Below are positions 8,102 through 15,530 of a stretch of 64,000 nucleotides of DNA, piece after piece. This DNA comes from Streptomyces sp. H27-H5 (GTDB lineage: Bacteria > Actinomycetota > Actinomycetes > Streptomycetales > Streptomycetaceae): contig NZ_JAPNLK010000041.1 in assembly GCF_026627505.1 (NCBI RefSeq), forward strand, positions 1-64,000. Direction: 5' to 3'. Each line of letters opens with the position of its first letter. Within the stretch, counting starts at the first letter, position 1. A model generated the notes under the pieces. That model searched no databases, was not told where the DNA came from, and saw only the letters and a program-made list of their open reading frames with translations. The position numbers and the translations under genes are program-made.

Positions 8102-9418
8102 ATGATCGCCGCCACGAAGAAGATCGCCGGCGGCCTGGTCGCCACGGCCCTGGTCCTGGGCGCTGCCGGGTGCTCCTCGGAACCCGCCAAGCCCGCGCCC
8201 GGTGGCCCGAACGCCAGGAAGGGCGCCGCCGCACCGGAAGCGGCCCCGGGCAGTGTGAAGCGGCTCATCGGGGACGGCTCGACCGCGTACACCGGCCTCC
8301 AGCCGAACGTCGTGAAGCCGCAGCGGATGAAGCCCGGTGAGAAGCCCCCGCAGTTCGTCGTCTTCTCGTGGGACGGCGCCGGCGAGGACAGCCAGAAGCT
8401 CTTCTCGCACTTCCGTGAGGTCGGCAAGGAGTACAACGCCCGGATGACCTACTTCCTCAGCGGCGTGTACATGCTGCCGGAGGAGAAGGCATCGCTCTAC
8501 ACCGCTCCTCAGCACTCCCCGGGACGTTCCGACATCGGTTTCGGCGACCTCCAGGGCATCAAGGACACCGCCACCCAGGTGCGTGCGGCCTGGCAGGAGG
8601 GCAACGAGATCGGCACCCACTTCAACGGCCACTTCTGCGGCCCCGAGGGCGGCGTCGGCACCTGGTCCGTCGAGGAGTGGAAGAGCGAGATCAGCCAGGC
8701 CAAGTCGTTCGTCAAGAACTGGAAGACGAACACCCCGGCGCTGAAGGGCCTGGAGCCGCTCCCGTTCGACTACGACAAGGAGTTGATCGGCGCCCGCACC
8801 CCCTGCCTCGAAGGCCAGAAGAACTTCATGCTGGCGGCCAAGGACATGGGCTTCCGCTACGACTCCAGCGGCATCAGCAAGCAGATCTGGCCCAAGAAGA
8901 CCGACGGGCTCTGGGACCTTCCGCTGCAACTGGTGCCCATGCCGGGGCGCGCCTTCGACACGCTGAGCATGGACTACAACTACATGGTCAACCAGTCCGG
9001 GACGACCACCCAGGGAGACCCCTCGCAGCACGCCTACTGGGGCGAGCAGATGCGCGACGGCCTCCAGAAGGCCTTCGACCGGGTCTACCAGGGCAACCGG
9101 GCGCCGCTGATCATCGGCAACCACTTCGAGTCCTGGAACGGCGGCACCTACATGAAGGCCGTCGAGGACTCCATCAAGTCCATGTGCACCCAGAAGGAAG
9201 TCCGCTGCGTGCCGTTCCGCGAGCTGGCCGACTGGCTGGACGCCCAGGACCCGAAGGCGCTGACGTGGATGCGCGGCCTCGACGTCGGTGAGGCTCCGAA
9301 GGACGGCTGGAACAAGTTCCTCACCGCGGGGCCGCCGGCAGCGCCGGCCGCCCCCGGTTCCCCGGCCGGGGTCAAGCCGGCTGCGGAGTCGGCCGAGTCA
9401 GGGTCGGACGAGGGCTGA
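8102..9418 (+). CDS. Polysaccharide-deacetylase-like lipoprotein
   Basis: A 438-residue secreted protein. A basic, hydrophobic signal peptide ends in a lipobox-like GAAGC with Cys24. A Pro/Ala linker leads into a NodB/CE4-like fold. The HxxxH zinc motif appears as HFNGH in GTHFNGHFCG, and the Arg-Pro motif as ARTPC. The first motif, usually TFDDG, reads SWDGA, so the second, metal-binding Asp is replaced by Gly. The C-terminus is a Pro/Ala/Ser tail. Family function would be N-deacetylation of a surface glycan, but the altered motif makes activity uncertain. GGGAGAGG stands 7 nt before the ATG. Its 3' end overlaps the convergent CooC-like gene by 47 bp. Confidence 0.8.
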   Translation: MIAATKKIAGGLVATALVLGAAGCSSEPAKPAPGGPNARKGAAAPEAAPGSVKRLIGDGSTAYTGLQPNVVKPQRMKPGEKPPQFVVFSWDGAGEDSQKLFSHFREVGKEYNARMTYFLSGVYMLPEEKASLYTAPQHSPGRSDIGFGDLQGIKDTATQVRAAWQEGNEIGTHFNGHFCGPEGGVGTWSVEEWKSEISQAKSFVKNWKTNTPALKGLEPLPFDYDKELIGARTPCLEGQKNFMLAAKDMGFRYDSSGISKQIWPKKTDGLWDLPLQLVPMPGRAFDTLSMDYNYMVNQSGTTTQGDPSQHAYWGEQMRDGLQKAFDRVYQGNRAPLIIGNHFESWNGGTYMKAVEDSIKSMCTQKEVRCVPFRELADWLDAQDPKALTWMRGLDVGEAPKDGWNKFLTAGPPAAPAAPGSPAGVKPAAESAESGSDEG

Positions 9419-10397
9419 CCACCTCCGCGCTCGGGGTCTCGCGGAGGACGAAATCGGGGTCGACCTGTTCCGCCAGGTCGACCCCGGTCTTCGCGTTCCC
9501 CCAGCTCTCGGCGTTCCGCAGGTGGAAGTGGACCATCTGCTGCGTGTACCGGGCCCAGTCGCGGTCGGCGTACGAGTCCTCGGCGGCGTCCTGGAGCGCC
9601 TGCAGCGCCAGCCGGTTGGTCGCCTCCAGCAGCTCGAACCGGGCCGGGCGCCCCTTCTCCATCGACCGCACCCAGTCCGAATGCCCGACGGTGACCAGCA
9701 GGTCGTCGCCGACCTCGTCCTGGAGGAACTCGATGTCCTCCGGCCCCTGCACCTTGTTGCCGATCACCTTGAGCGCGATCCCGAAGTCCCGGGCGTACTC
9801 CTTGTACTGGCGGTAGACCGAGACGCCCTTGCGAGTCGGCTCGGCCACCAGGAAGGTCATGTCGAAGCGGGTGAACATGCCCGACGCGAACGAATCCGAA
9901 CCGGCGGTCATGTCGACGACCACGTACTCGTCCGGACCGTCGACCAGGTGGTTGAGGCAGAGTTCGACCGCCCCGACCTTGGAGTGGTAGCAGGCCACAC
10001 CCAGGTCTGCCTCGGTGAACGGCCCCGTGGCCATCAGGCGGACGGGCTCGCCGTCGAGCATCAGCGTGCGCGCGCACGCCTCGTACACCGGGTTGTCCTC
10101 CGTGACCCCCAACAGGCGGGAGCCGGTTCCGGGCGGAGTCGTCTTGATCATGGCCTCGGCGGACGCGATGCGCGGGTTCGATCCGCGCAGGTAGTCCTTG
10201 ATGAGGGGCAGGTGCGCGCCCAGGGCGGGCAGCTCGGCGGCCTCGTCCTCGCCGAGCCCGAGGGCCACGCCGAGATGCTGGTTGATGTCGGCGTCCACCG
10301 CGACGACGGGGGCTTCATTGGCGGCAAGGTGGCGGATGAAGAGGGAGGACAGCGTGGTCTTGCCGCTGCCGCCCTTTCCCACGAAAGCGATCTTCAT
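9372..10397 (-). CDS. CooC/MinD-like P-loop ATPase
   Basis: A 341-residue SIMIBI-class ATPase. A deviant Walker A GKGGSGKTT spans residues 7-15, with the switch I-like DADIN, the switch II-like VVVDMTAGSDSF, and a later IGNKV base-recognition motif. The closest named family is CooC, the nickel-insertion ATPase of carbon monoxide dehydrogenase, but no CODH or nickel gene is nearby. The client is therefore unknown. The start is ATG 10397; a GTG two codons upstream is also possible. It is transcribed divergently from the Fic-like gene, and its 3' end overlaps the deacetylase-like gene. Confidence 0.82.
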   Translation of the reverse strand: MKIAFVGKGGSGKTTLSSLFIRHLAANEAPVVAVDADINQHLGVALGLGEDEAAELPALGAHLPLIKDYLRGSNPRIASAEAMIKTTPPGTGSRLLGVTEDNPVYEACARTLMLDGEPVRLMATGPFTEADLGVACYHSKVGAVELCLNHLVDGPDEYVVVDMTAGSDSFASGMFTRFDMTFLVAEPTRKGVSVYRQYKEYARDFGIALKVIGNKVQGPEDIEFLQDEVGDDLLVTVGHSDWVRSMEKGRPARFELLEATNRLALQALQDAAEDSYADRDWARYTQQMVHFHLRNAESWGNAKTGVDLAEQVDPDFVLRETPSAEVVSPRPTLTRPTPQPA

Positions 10398-10492
10398 GTT
10401 CACCAAGCGTAGTGGGTTGATCGCGCTACGTGGTCTAGCTGAGTGAAGAAGACCACTCCAAGGAGGGGTCGGTGCTATGCGCGCACAGTGCG

Positions 10493-10498
10493 TAGGCT
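10493..10498 (+). promoter_or_regulatory. -10 element TAGGCT of a leaderless-type promoter
   Basis: TAGGCT lies 8 nt before the ATG at 10507, so transcription would begin at or next to that codon. A competing signal is AAGGAGG at 10460, which would serve an ATG at 10477. Confidence 0.45.
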
Positions 10499-10506
10499 CC
10501 CTACTT

Positions 10507-11361
10507 ATGAGTAGCGCTGCTGACCCGCTGGCCCCACTGGCCGGGCTGCCGGGTGTCTCCGATTCCGTGGATTCCGTACGCAAGGCCGTGGACCGGGTCT
10601 ACGGGCACCGGGTGATGCGTCGTCGCAGCGGGGAGATCGCCTCGGAGGCGGCGCTGCGCGGCGCGCGCGGGAGCGCGGCGCTGTCGGGCGCCGACTGGGC
10701 CCTGGAAGAGGTGCGTCGCCGCACCGACTTCGGCTCGGAGGCGCAGGCGCGGGCGGTGGGCGCCGCGCTGCGCCTGACGGCCGAGGCCGGGCAGCTCCTG
10801 AGCATCTGGCGACAGTCCCCGATGCGTGTGCTCGCACGCCTGCACCTGGTCGCGTCGGGTTCGACGCCCGCGGCTGCGGACGCCTTCGCGCCGTCGGCGA
10901 TCGAGGGCGACACGGTGGGGCGGCCCCGCCTGGCGGGTGAACCGGTGGACGAGCCGCTGATCGACCTGCCGCTCCCGAGCGCCGAGGAGGTCGCCGGCCG
11001 GCTGGACGGGCTGTCGCGGCTGATCATCGCGGGCGGCTCCTCACCGGCGCTGATCACGGCATCGGTGGTGCACGGCGAACTGCTGGCGCTGCGTCCCTTC
11101 GGGACCTACAACGGCCTGGTCGCACGGGCGGCCGAGCGGATCGTACTGATCAACAGCGGCCTCGACCCGAAGGCCATCTGCCCGGCCGAGGTCGGCCACG
11201 CGGAGCAGGGCGCGGAGGCCTACGTGGCGGCCTTCGAGGGGTACGTGTCCGGAACCGCGGAGGGGATGGCCGCCTGGATCGCGCACTGCGGGCGGGCGAT
11301 CGAGCTGGGCTCCCGGGAGTCGATGGCGGTCTGCGAGGCGCTCCAGCGCGGCGCTGCCTGA
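10507..11361 (+). CDS. Fic-fold protein with degenerate active-site motif
   Basis: A 284-residue protein, helical and Ala-rich, with a Fic/DOC-like core. The position of the Fic motif HxFx(D/E)GNGR reads RPFGTYNGLVAR at residues 196-207, so the catalytic His and the GNG loop are lost. The inhibitory (S/T)xxxE(G/N) motif is not evident. AMPylation activity is therefore unlikely; a binding or scaffold role is possible but unproven. I use the ATG at 10507 because the preceding TAGGCT fits a leaderless transcript and the protein then begins in the region I recall as conserved. An in-frame ATG at 10477 with a good AAGGAGG is the alternative. The stop codon lies in the first unit of a tandem repeat. 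Confidence 0.75.
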   Translation: MSSAADPLAPLAGLPGVSDSVDSVRKAVDRVYGHRVMRRRSGEIASEAALRGARGSAALSGADWALEEVRRRTDFGSEAQARAVGAALRLTAEAGQLLSIWRQSPMRVLARLHLVASGSTPAAADAFAPSAIEGDTVGRPRLAGEPVDEPLIDLPLPSAEEVAGRLDGLSRLIIAGGSSPALITASVVHGELLALRPFGTYNGLVARAAERIVLINSGLDPKAICPAEVGHAEQGAEAYVAAFEGYVSGTAEGMAAWIAHCGRAIELGSRESMAVCEALQRGAA

Positions 11362-11461
11362 CGCGGGCACTGCCTGAACGCGGGCGGGCGCTGCCTGTGA
11401 ACACGGGCACTGCCTGAATGCGGGCACTGTCTGCTGAACGCGGGCACTGTCTGAACACGGG
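11350..11461 (+). repeat. Imperfect tandem repeat, unit about 17 nt
   Basis: Five to six copies of a unit like CGCGGGCACTGCCTGAA follow each other, with spacers of 0-6 nt (units near 11362, 11379, 11402, 11419 and 11439, and a partial one at 11456). The first partial unit supplies the CTGCCTGA that ends the Fic-like gene, so the array starts inside the coding sequence. Confidence 0.85.
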
Positions 11462-11853
11462 TTGCGGCGACACCGTCTTGCCTTGGTGTCGCCGCTGGCA
11501 CTCGCGCCCAGTTACCAAGCGTCCTCGAATGTATGCCCATCAGGTCGGGAACTTTGCCCGTCACCTGGTGCGGCTGGCCCGTATTCGACGGGTCGACGTC
11601 GCGTGGGTGCTCGGCGTTCATGCTTCGGTCCGTGGGCCTTACTGCGTTTTAAAGATGATCCTCTCGGATGTTCTTTGGTCTCGCGGGCCGTTGACTCCTT
11701 TGTACTCCGCTTCGGAGACAAGCGAAACCCCTGGCTCCACTTCTTTACTTTCCTGGACGAGCCGGGGCGATCCGGACATTCGATTTCCGGGCGCGACAGT
11801 TCCCCGACGAGGCCGTTCGACCCTCCCCGCAGGCGACCTCACGCCCGCGCGGA
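11462..11853. other. 392-bp unassigned gap, less GC-rich than its surroundings
   Basis: No gene is convincing here. A plus-strand frame stays open from 11418 to 12005 but runs antisense over the HAD gene and uses codons atypical of this genome, including TTA. A basic 69-codon frame with a TTG start exists on the minus strand (11512-11721). A short hairpin, CTCCG-CTT-CGGAG, is near 11706. The stretch 11640-11760 is clearly more AT-rich than neighbouring genes, which suits a regulatory region or an RNA. Confidence 0.4.
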
Positions 11854-12690
11854 TCAACCGGCGGAGGCGCTCGCCCGCCGCCGGCTCGCGTACCAGACGA
11901 GCCCGGCCGTGGCGGCGGCCGCGCCGACCGCCGCGGCGGCCACCAGGGCCGGTCGAGAGGTCATGGAACCCGGCAGTCGCTGCTTCAGTCGCACGGGCTT
12001 GTTGAACACCAGCACCGGCCACTCCCGCGCGACCGCCTCGCGCCGCAACGCCCGGTCGGGATTGACGGCGTGAGGGTGTCCTACCGCCTCCAGCATCGGC
12101 ACATCGGTGATCGAGTCGCTGTACGCGTAGCACCGCGCGAGGTCGTACCCCTCCGACTCGGCGAGCTCGCGGACCGCCTCCGCCTTCGTCGGTCCGTAGG
12201 CGTAGTACTCGATCTCGCCCGTGAAGCAGCCGTCGTCGCCGACCACCATCCGGGTCGCCACGACGCGGTCCGCGCCGAGCATCTCGCCGATCGGCTCGAC
12301 CACTTCGGCGCCCGAGGTCGACACGATCACCACGTCACGGCCGGCCGTGTGGTGGGCCTCGATGAGGGACGCGGCCTCGTCGTAGATGATCGGGTCGATC
12401 AGGTCGTGCAGCGCTTCGGCGACGATCTCGCGCACCTGCTGCACGTTCCACCCCTTGCAGAGGGCGGACAGGTACTCGCGCATCCGCTCCATCTGATCGT
12501 GGTCGGCGCCGCCGACCAGGAAGAAGAACTGGGTATACGCGGTGCGCAACACGGCCCGCCGGTTGATCAGGCCACCCTGGTAGAAGGACTTGCTGAACGT
12601 CAGAGTGCTCGACTTCGCAATGACCGTCTTGTCCAGGTCGAAGAAGGCAGCGGTCCGAGGCGAGGAGTGCGGCAAGGGCTGATTTTCCAC
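11854..12690 (-). CDS. HAD-IB family phosphatase with C-terminal membrane anchor
   Basis: A 278-residue HAD hydrolase of the phosphoserine-phosphatase-like IB subfamily. The catalytic motif I is FFDLDKT with D18 (nucleophile) and D20 (acid/base). Motif II is VIVSTSGAE and motif III/IV YAYSDSITDVPMLEAVG. The last ~30 residues hold a hydrophobic Ala/Val helix followed by arginines, which suggests a tail anchor. The S. coelicolor counterpart was, as I recall, labelled morphological-differentiation-associated, but its substrate is unknown. The GTG at 12690 is chosen because a TATGCT element stands 6 nt before it. Confidence 0.88.
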   Translation of the reverse strand: MENQPLPHSSPRTAAFFDLDKTVIAKSSTLTFSKSFYQGGLINRRAVLRTAYTQFFFLVGGADHDQMERMREYLSALCKGWNVQQVREIVAEALHDLIDPIIYDEAASLIEAHHTAGRDVVIVSTSGAEVVEPIGEMLGADRVVATRMVVGDDGCFTGEIEYYAYGPTKAEAVRELAESEGYDLARCYAYSDSITDVPMLEAVGHPHAVNPDRALRREAVAREWPVLVFNKPVRLKQRLPGSMTSRPALVAAAAVGAAAATAGLVWYASRRRASASAG

Positions 12691-12696
12691 GCCCCG

Positions 12697-12702
12697 AGCA
12701 TA
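12697..12702 (-). promoter_or_regulatory. -10 element of leaderless promoter for the HAD gene
   Basis: On the minus strand TATGCT is followed by CGGGGC and the GTG start, the spacing expected for a leaderless mRNA. Confidence 0.55.
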
Positions 12703-12720
12703 TGCGCCCACCATTCGGCG

Positions 12721-12726
12721 TAAGGT
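12721..12726 (+). promoter_or_regulatory. -10 element TAAGGT for a small transcript
   Basis: TAAGGT sits 7 nt before a GTG that opens a 21-codon ORF, and a strong hairpin follows at 12838. Together they look like a complete small transcription unit. Confidence 0.45.
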
Positions 12727-12733
12727 GTGGCGC

Positions 12734-12799
12734 GTGGGTTTGCCTGAGAAGGCTCTCGGGTACACCATGGAAGTCACGGATCGTTCGCGACCGTGCTAA
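12734..12799 (+). CDS. Possible leaderless 21-residue peptide
   Basis: GTG to TAA, predicted peptide beginning MGLPEKALGYTM and ending in SRPC. The start codon falls where transcription from the TAAGGT element should begin, and a 12-bp GC-rich hairpin follows 38 nt after the stop. I do not recognise the sequence. It could be a true small protein, a leader peptide for an attenuator acting on the downstream ssd/tad operon, or just the 5' part of a small RNA. The terminal Cys codon next to the stop recalls cysteine-responsive leaders, but this is speculation. Confidence 0.3.
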   Translation: MGLPEKALGYTMEVTDRSRPC

Positions 12800-12837
12800 C
12801 CCGGTCTGGCTCCTCCCCCCCCGAGTCGGACCGTGGG

Positions 12838-12872
12838 GACGACCCCCGCTCTCCCCCCCGGCGGGGGTCGTC
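12838..12872 (+). terminator. Hairpin terminator or attenuator in the HAD-ssd gap
   Basis: A perfect 12-bp stem (GACGACCCCCGC with GCGGGGGTCGTC) and an 11-nt C-rich loop. It lies between two divergent genes, where no annotated transcript needs a terminator, so it supports a short plus-strand RNA starting near 12734. Confidence 0.7.
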
Positions 12873-13038
12873 GCATGTCCGGACGCGGTTTGCGTCCCTT
12901 GCCTTCGGCCCGTGGTGACCATTTCCCCGGCCCTTCCTCTTCGGCGGCCTTCCGTCGCGAAGACCCTCATCTCCTTGAACTCGTGACTGTGCGTAGTGGT
13001 TCCGCCGCGCTATGAACTCACACGATGGGGTGGCGGAG

Positions 13039-13065
13039 TTATTCACAGAGGTCTTCTTGTCCACA
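13039..13065 (+). promoter_or_regulatory. Pair of DnaA boxes upstream of ssd
   Basis: TTATTCACA at 13039-13047 and TTGTCCACA at 13057-13065 lie in direct orientation, 18 bp apart. The second is the exact preferred Streptomyces DnaA box and the first matches TTATNCACA. They are ~100 bp before the ssd start in a locally AT-rich stretch. Confidence 0.55.
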
Positions 13066-13167
13066 GTTTTCGAGCAAGATCCACTTCATTTTCCGGATCC
13101 CTGCACGGTGATTCCAGCCCGCGAAGTCCGCGGTGTGTGGATTCGCAGTGAGAAGGGGGCGGAGACC

Positions 13168-14385
13168 GTGGCTGGATCGAAGTCGTGTGAAGCACCGGAG
13201 TCCGAGCTGTTCGGTGGGGGAAGGTCGTCGACCCGGGCGGAAGAGGTCGTGCCCGGTGGCGGCCGGCCGCTGATCATCACCGAGGACCCGCTGTTGCTCG
13301 ACGACCTGTTGCGGCTGTGCGCCGCCGCGGGCGCCGAACCGCACGTGCACCACGCGGTGCCCGAGCCGGTCGGAGCCGGGGCCCCGGGAGAAGGCGACGG
13401 CGAGAACGTCGATCTCCGCGCACCGGCGCCCGGCAGCGTCGGTTGGGAGTCCGCCCCGCTCGTGCTCGTCGGGGACGACGCGGCACGCCGGGTCCGCGGC
13501 GCGCCCCGCCGCGACGCGGTCTTCCTCGTCGGCCGGGATCTGGACGACCCACTGGTGTGGCAGCGGGCGTTGGAGATCGGCGCCGAGGAGGTGCTGAGGC
13601 TCCCCGACGCGGAGAACCGACTCGTCGACCGCATCGCCGACGTGGTGGAAGGGGCCGGACGACCCGCCCTCGCGGTAGGCGTGATCGGAGGCAGCGGCGG
13701 CGCCGGTGCGTCGACCCTGGCCTGCGCGCTCGCCCTGCGGGCCGCGCGCGCCGGCGAACGCACCATCCTCATCGACGGGGACCCCCTCGGCGGGGGCATG
13801 GACGTCCTGCTCGGGGGTGAGGGCGCCGAAGGTCTGCGCTGGCCGGACTTCGCGGCCTCGCGGGGCCGCGTCGGGGCCGGGGCGCTGGAGGAGTCCCTCC
13901 CGGAACTGCACGCCCTCCGGGTGCTCAGCTGGGACCGGGGAGACCGGGTGGTGGTGCCGCCCGCCGCGATGCGCTCGGTGGTCGCGGCGGCCCGCCGCCG
14001 TGGCGGCGTGGTCGTCGTCGACCTGCCCCGACGGGTGGACGAGGCGGTGGCCGAGGTGCTGGCCCAGTTGGATCTCGTACTGATGGTGGTGCCCGGGGAG
14101 TTGAGGGCCGTGGCCGCAGCCGGGCGGGTGGCGGCGGGGGTGCGGATGGTCGCCCGGGACGTCCGTGTGGTCGTACGGGGACGCTGTCCCGAGGGTCTCG
14201 ATGCCGAAGCCGTGGCCCGGCTGCTGGGTGCCCCACTGGCCGGCGAGGTGCCGGTGGAGGTGGGACTGCCGGGACGGGTGGCCGAGGGGGAACCACCGGG
14301 GTCGCGGGGGAGGGGTGCGCTGGCCCGCTTCTGTGACGGCTTCTGGCGGCGGGCCCTCGGATCCGCCCAGGGGGTGCCGGCATGA
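13168..14385 (+). CDS. ssd: Septum-site-determining (Ssd/CpaE-like) ATPase of the Tad locus
   Basis: A 405-residue protein of the Ssd/CpaE family in the MinD/ParA superfamily. The N-terminal receiver-like part contains PLIITEDPLLLDDLLRL, and the ATPase core starts near residue 170. The P-loop reads GGSGGAGAST: the Walker A lysine is replaced by Ala, which I believe is typical of actinobacterial Ssd. Ssd-type proteins affect septum placement and, in Tad systems, localise the secretion machine. The GTG at 13168 has a nearby GGAG; longer in-frame starts (ATG 13012) would read through the DnaA-box region. Its end overlaps tadA by 4 nt. Confidence 0.87.
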   Translation: MAGSKSCEAPESELFGGGRSSTRAEEVVPGGGRPLIITEDPLLLDDLLRLCAAAGAEPHVHHAVPEPVGAGAPGEGDGENVDLRAPAPGSVGWESAPLVLVGDDAARRVRGAPRRDAVFLVGRDLDDPLVWQRALEIGAEEVLRLPDAENRLVDRIADVVEGAGRPALAVGVIGGSGGAGASTLACALALRAARAGERTILIDGDPLGGGMDVLLGGEGAEGLRWPDFAASRGRVGAGALEESLPELHALRVLSWDRGDRVVVPPAAMRSVVAAARRRGGVVVVDLPRRVDEAVAEVLAQLDLVLMVVPGELRAVAAAGRVAAGVRMVARDVRVVVRGRCPEGLDAEAVARLLGAPLAGEVPVEVGLPGRVAEGEPPGSRGRGALARFCDGFWRRALGSAQGVPA

Positions 14386-15530
14386 GCGCGCTGCTCCTGG
14401 ACGCGGTGCGGCAGCGACTCGCGGAGAGCGGTGCGGAGCCGACCCCGGCCAGGGTCGCGGCGGCCCTGCGGGCCCAGGGCAGGCTGCTCGGCGACGCGGA
14501 AGTGCTCGGTGCGGCCGCCGAGTTACGGTCCGAACTGGTGGGTGCCGGGCCGCTGGAGGCACTTCTCGCTGACCCCGAGGTCACCGACGTGCTGGTGGCC
14601 GCGCCCGACCGGGTGTGGGTGGACCGCGGAGGCGGGCTGGAACTCACTGCGGTGACCTTCGCCGACGCTGCGGCGGTGCGCAGGCTCGCGCAACGGCTGG
14701 CCGCCGTCGCGGGGCGGCGCCTCGACGACGCCCGGCCCTGGGTGGATGCCCGGATGCCGGACGGCACCCGACTGCATGCCGTGCTGCCTCCGGTGGCCGT
14801 CGGATCCGCCTGCCTGTCCTTGCGGGTCGTGCGGCCGAAGGCGTTCACGTTGGACGAGTTGGTGGCCGCGGGGACCCTGCCGCCGGGCGGCCACGAACTG
14901 CTCCGGGCGATGGTCGAGGCCCGGCTCTCGTTCCTCGTGTCCGGAGGCACCGGGACAGGCAAGACCACCCTGCTGAGTGCCCTGTTGGGACTGGTCGGCC
15001 CGGGCGAGCGGATCGTACTGGCCGAGGACTCGGCCGAGTTGCGCCCCGACCATCCGCACGTGGTGCGGCTGGAGACCCGGCCCGCCAATCAGGAGGGAGC
15101 CGGCCTCGTCACCCTCGCGGACCTGGTCCGGCAGGCGTTGAGGATGCGTCCCGATCGTCTGGTGGTCGGAGAAGTGCGGGGTCCGGAGGTGGCGGACCTG
15201 CTGGCCGCTCTCAACACGGGCCACGAAGGCGGCTGCGGCACGGTGCACGCGAACGCGGCGGCCCATGTCCCGGCGCGGTTGGAGGCGCTCGGCACGGCCG
15301 CGGGGCTCGATCGTGCCGCTCTGCACAGCCAGTTGGCGGCCGCGCTGACCCTGGTGGTCCACCTGGTCCGGGACCGGGCCGGGCGGCGTCGGGTGGCCGA
15401 GGTGCACGTCCTCGAACGGGATCCGGCCGGTCTGGTCGTGACGGTACCCGCGTTGCTCTGGTCCGCGCGGGGGTTCGTACGGGAGAGGGGCTGGGCCCGG
15501 CTCGGTCCGCTGCTGGGGGTCCCCCGATGA
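14382..15530 (+). CDS. tadA: Tad/Flp secretion ATPase TadA
   Basis: A 382-residue type II/IV secretion ATPase. The N-terminal domain comes first, then Walker A SGGTGTGKTT (about 187-196), an Asp box EDSAEL near 215, Walker B RLVVGEVRG near 260 and the His box GTVHANAA near 287. It powers assembly of Flp pili or related pseudopili at the inner face of the membrane. The start overlaps ssd and the end overlaps tadB (ATGA), so the group is translationally coupled. Leu48 is encoded by TTA (14523-14525), the rare codon read by the bldA tRNA, which would tie this operon to development. Confidence 0.93.
   Translation: MSALLLDAVRQRLAESGAEPTPARVAAALRAQGRLLGDAEVLGAAAELRSELVGAGPLEALLADPEVTDVLVAAPDRVWVDRGGGLELTAVTFADAAAVRRLAQRLAAVAGRRLDDARPWVDARMPDGTRLHAVLPPVAVGSACLSLRVVRPKAFTLDELVAAGTLPPGGHELLRAMVEARLSFLVSGGTGTGKTTLLSALLGLVGPGERIVLAEDSAELRPDHPHVVRLETRPANQEGAGLVTLADLVRQALRMRPDRLVVGEVRGPEVADLLAALNTGHEGGCGTVHANAAAHVPARLEALGTAAGLDRAALHSQLAAALTLVVHLVRDRAGRRRVAEVHVLERDPAGLVVTVPALLWSARGFVRERGWARLGPLLGVPR

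Noticed and set aside
10431..10446. A second dre-like sequence (GTGGTCTAGC) between the CooC-like and Fic-like genes
   Set aside because: Only one half-site matches the DasR consensus well (about 11 of 16), which is near background for a single palindrome half.
11362..11461. CRISPR array
   Set aside because: The repeat units are ~17 nt with almost no spacers and no cas genes are present; it is a simple tandem repeat.
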